From Rhabdornis inornatus (Eukaryota > Chordata > Aves > Passeriformes > Rhabdornithidae), in contig VWZS01004377.1 in the NCBI GenBank assembly GCA_013397075.1, positions 859,097 through 923,096 of the forward strand: DNA of 64,000 nt, read 5' to 3'. The position numbers and the translations under genes were made by a program. Shown one piece after another: positions 60,845 to 64,000 of the stretch (the first letter of the stretch is position 1; each line of letters begins with the position of its first letter). The notes beneath the pieces are model-generated. The model worked only from the letters and a program-made list of their open reading frames with translations. It ran no database searches and was not told where the DNA came from.

Positions 60845-63800
60845 TACCCTGCCATATGTCAGGGGCCAGCAATATTCCTCAGGCATCCTGGCAGCACTGA
60901 ACAGTACAGAAACAGTCTGCACATCCTCAGCAAGGCTGTGGGACCTTCCCAGGTTCCCTGGAAAGGAAACACTTGACTGTGAAGATAATCTTGAGTTACT
61001 CTGCTGTCCTTGGCCTCCTTCTTTATTTAATCCTTACAGCACAGCTGGGTTGAATTACCAGCTCCAGTTAGCAAAGGTGAAGGAAAGGAAGGGGTTCTGC
61101 AGCGTGAGACGTGCACTGGATGCTGATCAGCAAATCCTGGCTGCAGCAGTAATAGCCTCTGCAGATGCTCTGGTGAGCACAAAGCAATGCACAGCCCCTG
61201 TTTTGTGAAGGGGAAATGGATGAAGTATGTGTCAAAGTACATTCTCATTTCAGAGTATGAATTTTAGGGTTCTGTACCTCTTTGAACATATACAAACCAA
61301 GATCCTTTCTTTCTCTCTCTAGACAGCACTGGCCATTTCAGGTTCAAAGCCCTGAATGTTACCTTGAATGAATGGATGTTACCTTGTTATTGCAGATTAC
61401 ATGGAATAGCTTCCCCCGCTCCCTAATTCTCTTGCAGCCATGATCTGTCCTTCTGCATGCTCAAAGTTTGTGGAGGTCCTGGCCAAAAGGGAACACAAAC
61501 CCCTGGCATCTCCTCCCACCTGACAGTGCCTAAGTTTTGCGGCCAAGGTGAAGGGAGTGGCAGAGAGATGGCAGCCACACACCTCCTCCCCTGCCTGCAC
61601 AGCTCCAGTATGGCCACAGCCAGCCCAGCCCAGCTCAGCACTGTCCCAGCTGCCTGGAGCAGTAGAGCTGCAAAACAACTCTTTAATGCCCTGGGCTTCC
61701 TTGGGGTTTTGTTTTCATCCATTTTTAGCTTTCTGCAAAATTCTGTAAATGAACTGTGTGTGGATTTTGGAGTAGATATGGACAGAGATGCCCATCAGGC
61801 ATCTGGCAGGATGGAAATTTTGAAATGTTTGAGAGCAGAGCAGGAACATGTCATTCCCCCTCTGTTCAGCTCTGTCCTCTGCTTGTACCACAGGAGAGCT
61901 GACCAGGTGCCATGTCCCTTTCTAGGCAGATCCAGTGGTACCAGGGTCCTCCCAACCCTAAAACATTATGCCAAAAATAGAGCTCCTTTCATCCTTCATT
62001 TTGGGGGGGCTGGTTGCTTCTTCCCCCTTGTGTGGCTGCGGCAGAGGCAGTGTGTTGCACCAGCACCTATGGGAAGATGCCATAGGAGGCTGCTGTTTAG
62101 TTCCCCTGCTCTGACTGGCTTTCTGCTTCTATTTCATTATCTTAAGGATTTAAACCAGCTTTCTGCAGTTACAGTAATAAGCCTGAGGATTCCTTCTCGC
62201 TCTTTTGTTACTTGAAAAACATTTTACAGGTACCCGATCCCCTGGTCCGTGTGGGAATGCTGCTTGAAGCACCCACTTGCCAGGTTGGCTAATTGTGAGC
62301 ATTACTGCTCCTTTGGGGCCCAAAAGAGCCCCATTTGCCAGCTGAAATGCTGAGGCAGCCCCAGGCTCAGGCTAGTAGGATGCTGCTCTGGGCCAGGTCA
62401 TGGGAGAGACAGCCCTGGTAAACAGAGCTCCCTTATCCTCTGTGTCCTTGCTGCCCAGAGTCATTCCCATCAGCTGGAAGGGAAGGCAAAGGGAACTTCC
62501 CTTCTGCTGAAGAAAAGCAACAGTCTCCTGTGTGCATGTGTGGTCAGTGGCAAAAGCAAGTGTTTGCCTTGTGGGACACTGAAGAAGGACCCAGGGGTTC
62601 CTATACATAGAGAAAAGGAGAAAAAATTCTGCAGCCTTTGTTGTCATTGTTCCCTGCAATTATTTCTAGTGCCAGCCTTGGGATGGGGTTGAGTTTTTGA
62701 GATCACTGAAATTACCTAAAGAGCTGGTAGTGCTCTTACAACTCTGGGACATTGTCTCTAGGCAGGACCAGCCTGCACAGAGCACAGGACCCTTCTCACC
62801 AGGGCTCAGCCCTGGGGCATGGGACTTTCCCCTGCAGCAGTATGAGTAAACCAGGCCTGTTCTTGAAGAAATCCCCGAGTTCTAACATTTCCTTCATGGG
62901 AGCAAACCTCTGCTTTTTCTGGTGTTATGTGTTGGTTGGTGCTGATGCTGGAGGTCCAGAGTATGAAGAAGGTGGCTCTGGAGGAGGAGAAGCACCCCAT
63001 TTCTCCTTCAGCCATTAGGAATTGTCTGGTCCAGCTCCATGACCTCAGCCATTTCTTTAGTTGTATCATAGAATTAAAAATGAATCATGCCCTCGTTTTC
63101 CCCCAAACTCCACCTACCAGGATCCCTGCAAGTCCTATGTGTCAGTGCTTCCTTCCTTCAGGTTTTTATTTGTTCTCCAGTTGTGAACTGCTCCAGTGAT
63201 ACCATGGCAGAAAATCAGCATCCCAGGGCAGCCTTTTCTAGGTGCTTCTGGTTGTGCTGGATGCAGGGCTGCTCTTGCCTCTCGCCCAAAATCCTCCTGC
63301 AATTGCTGCTAAAAATAATCCTGCTAATCCAATGGCTGTTGATAGTGGAGTGTGAGAACTGCATCCAAGTGCCATTAGTGCCCAGGTTAATGCCTGGAAA
63401 TACACAGGCTAGTGACTCTATCCTGCCAGGACTTGGTGTCACGGCCAGCAGGGTTGTGTCCCCTGTCTCTGCTGGCTGTGGCTGGGCATTCTGTTATCCC
63501 TTCCCTGTGTGTGGGCTCCAGGCTTGGCTTTGGGGCTTGTGAGACATGAAGGTGAGGAGCAGGGTGTTCATTTTAGCACAGTGGCAGCCACGTTTTCTGC
63601 CAGTCCTCCTCCACACTGCCTCTGCAGCACCTGGGGGTGGCAGTGACAGAGAGGGGACACTTGTCCTGCTGACCCAAGCACTGGGATAGGCAGAAGAGGA
63701 GGCTCACAGACAGTAACTCATAGTAAGATGCAGTTTCAGAAGCTATTTCAGCCTTTGGAAGAGCTGTCTCATTCCCTTACTGTTAACTCCTCACATAACC

Positions 63801-64000
63801 CATTCTCCCCTTGTTTTCATTAGAATTAGAGGGTGGGTGATCACCTCAATGTGCTTGACATGTTCACCTGCTCCCCCCACCGAGCCATGCCAGCAGGTCC
63901 TGCTACTGCTGGGATTTGGGTCTTGGTGCCACAGTGCCCAGGGAACATCTGCAGCCCCTCCTTGCACTGAGTCTGGCTGTGGCTGCACAGCAGGGCACTG

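Larger units (their letters stand above)
54626..64000. other. 3' flank (or extended 3' UTR) with no recognised gene
   Basis: I looked for the next gene on both strands and found no exon I could assign to a family. There is a TG/TA-rich stretch at about 57715-57945, a (TCTG)n run at about 60829-60844 and a small tandem duplication at 59664-59692. A 252-codon open frame at 61457-62215 has no recognisable domain. AATAAA signals at 55037 and 60520 could serve long CASTOR2 transcripts. The last kilobase shows nothing decisive. Confidence 0.6.

Overview
This is a vertebrate, almost certainly bird, nuclear window. The evidence is one multi-exon gene with clean GT-AG introns, CR1 LINE fragments with the avian 3' end, LTR and retroviral debris of the kind common in songbirds, and general CpG depletion. 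A passerine is my best guess; it rests on the look of the LTR-type repeats and is an inference. No bacterial, phage or organellar features are present.

The one gene I can support is CASTOR2 (formerly GATSL2) on the + strand. Eight coding exons (2-9) were traced base by base: 2951-3021, 42489-42682, 43415-43547, 44849-44972, 45558-45668, 46988-47070, 49101-49195 and 54073-54138. They sum to 877 nt, all phases agree, no frame is broken, and the last exon ends in TAG. Adding the roughly 113 nt of exon 1 expected from the family gives about 329 residues, the normal CASTOR2 length. Exon 1 and the promoter lie upstream of the window.

Layout: 1-2950 is the end of intron 1; 3022-42488 is a 39.5-kb intron 2; 42489-54138 holds the compact 3' exon cluster; 54139 onward is 3' UTR and then about 9 kb of flank with no recognised gene. 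Intron 2 contains a sharply bounded CpG island (about 28.6-29.06 kb) with YY1-like sites, a near-consensus CTCF site and a CTG tract. It also holds MIR-like SINE relics, a CR1 3' end, a diverged repeat pair and two probable LTR/ERV remnants. Intron 7 holds a 0.65-kb CR1. Intron 8 holds an antisense retroviral protease/RT remnant, which explains the longest open frame in the window (311 codons on the opposite strand).

CASTOR2 protein works in the cytosolic amino-acid branch of mTORC1 control by binding GATOR2. The GATOR2-contact motif and the CASTOR2-type residues that distinguish it from the arginine sensor CASTOR1 are both readable in exon 3. I found no convincing undescribed system. The best candidates for new biology are the intronic CpG island with its CTCF/YY1 sites, the AAT/ATT hairpin-forming tracts in the 3' UTR, and an unexplained 252-codon open frame at 61457-62215.
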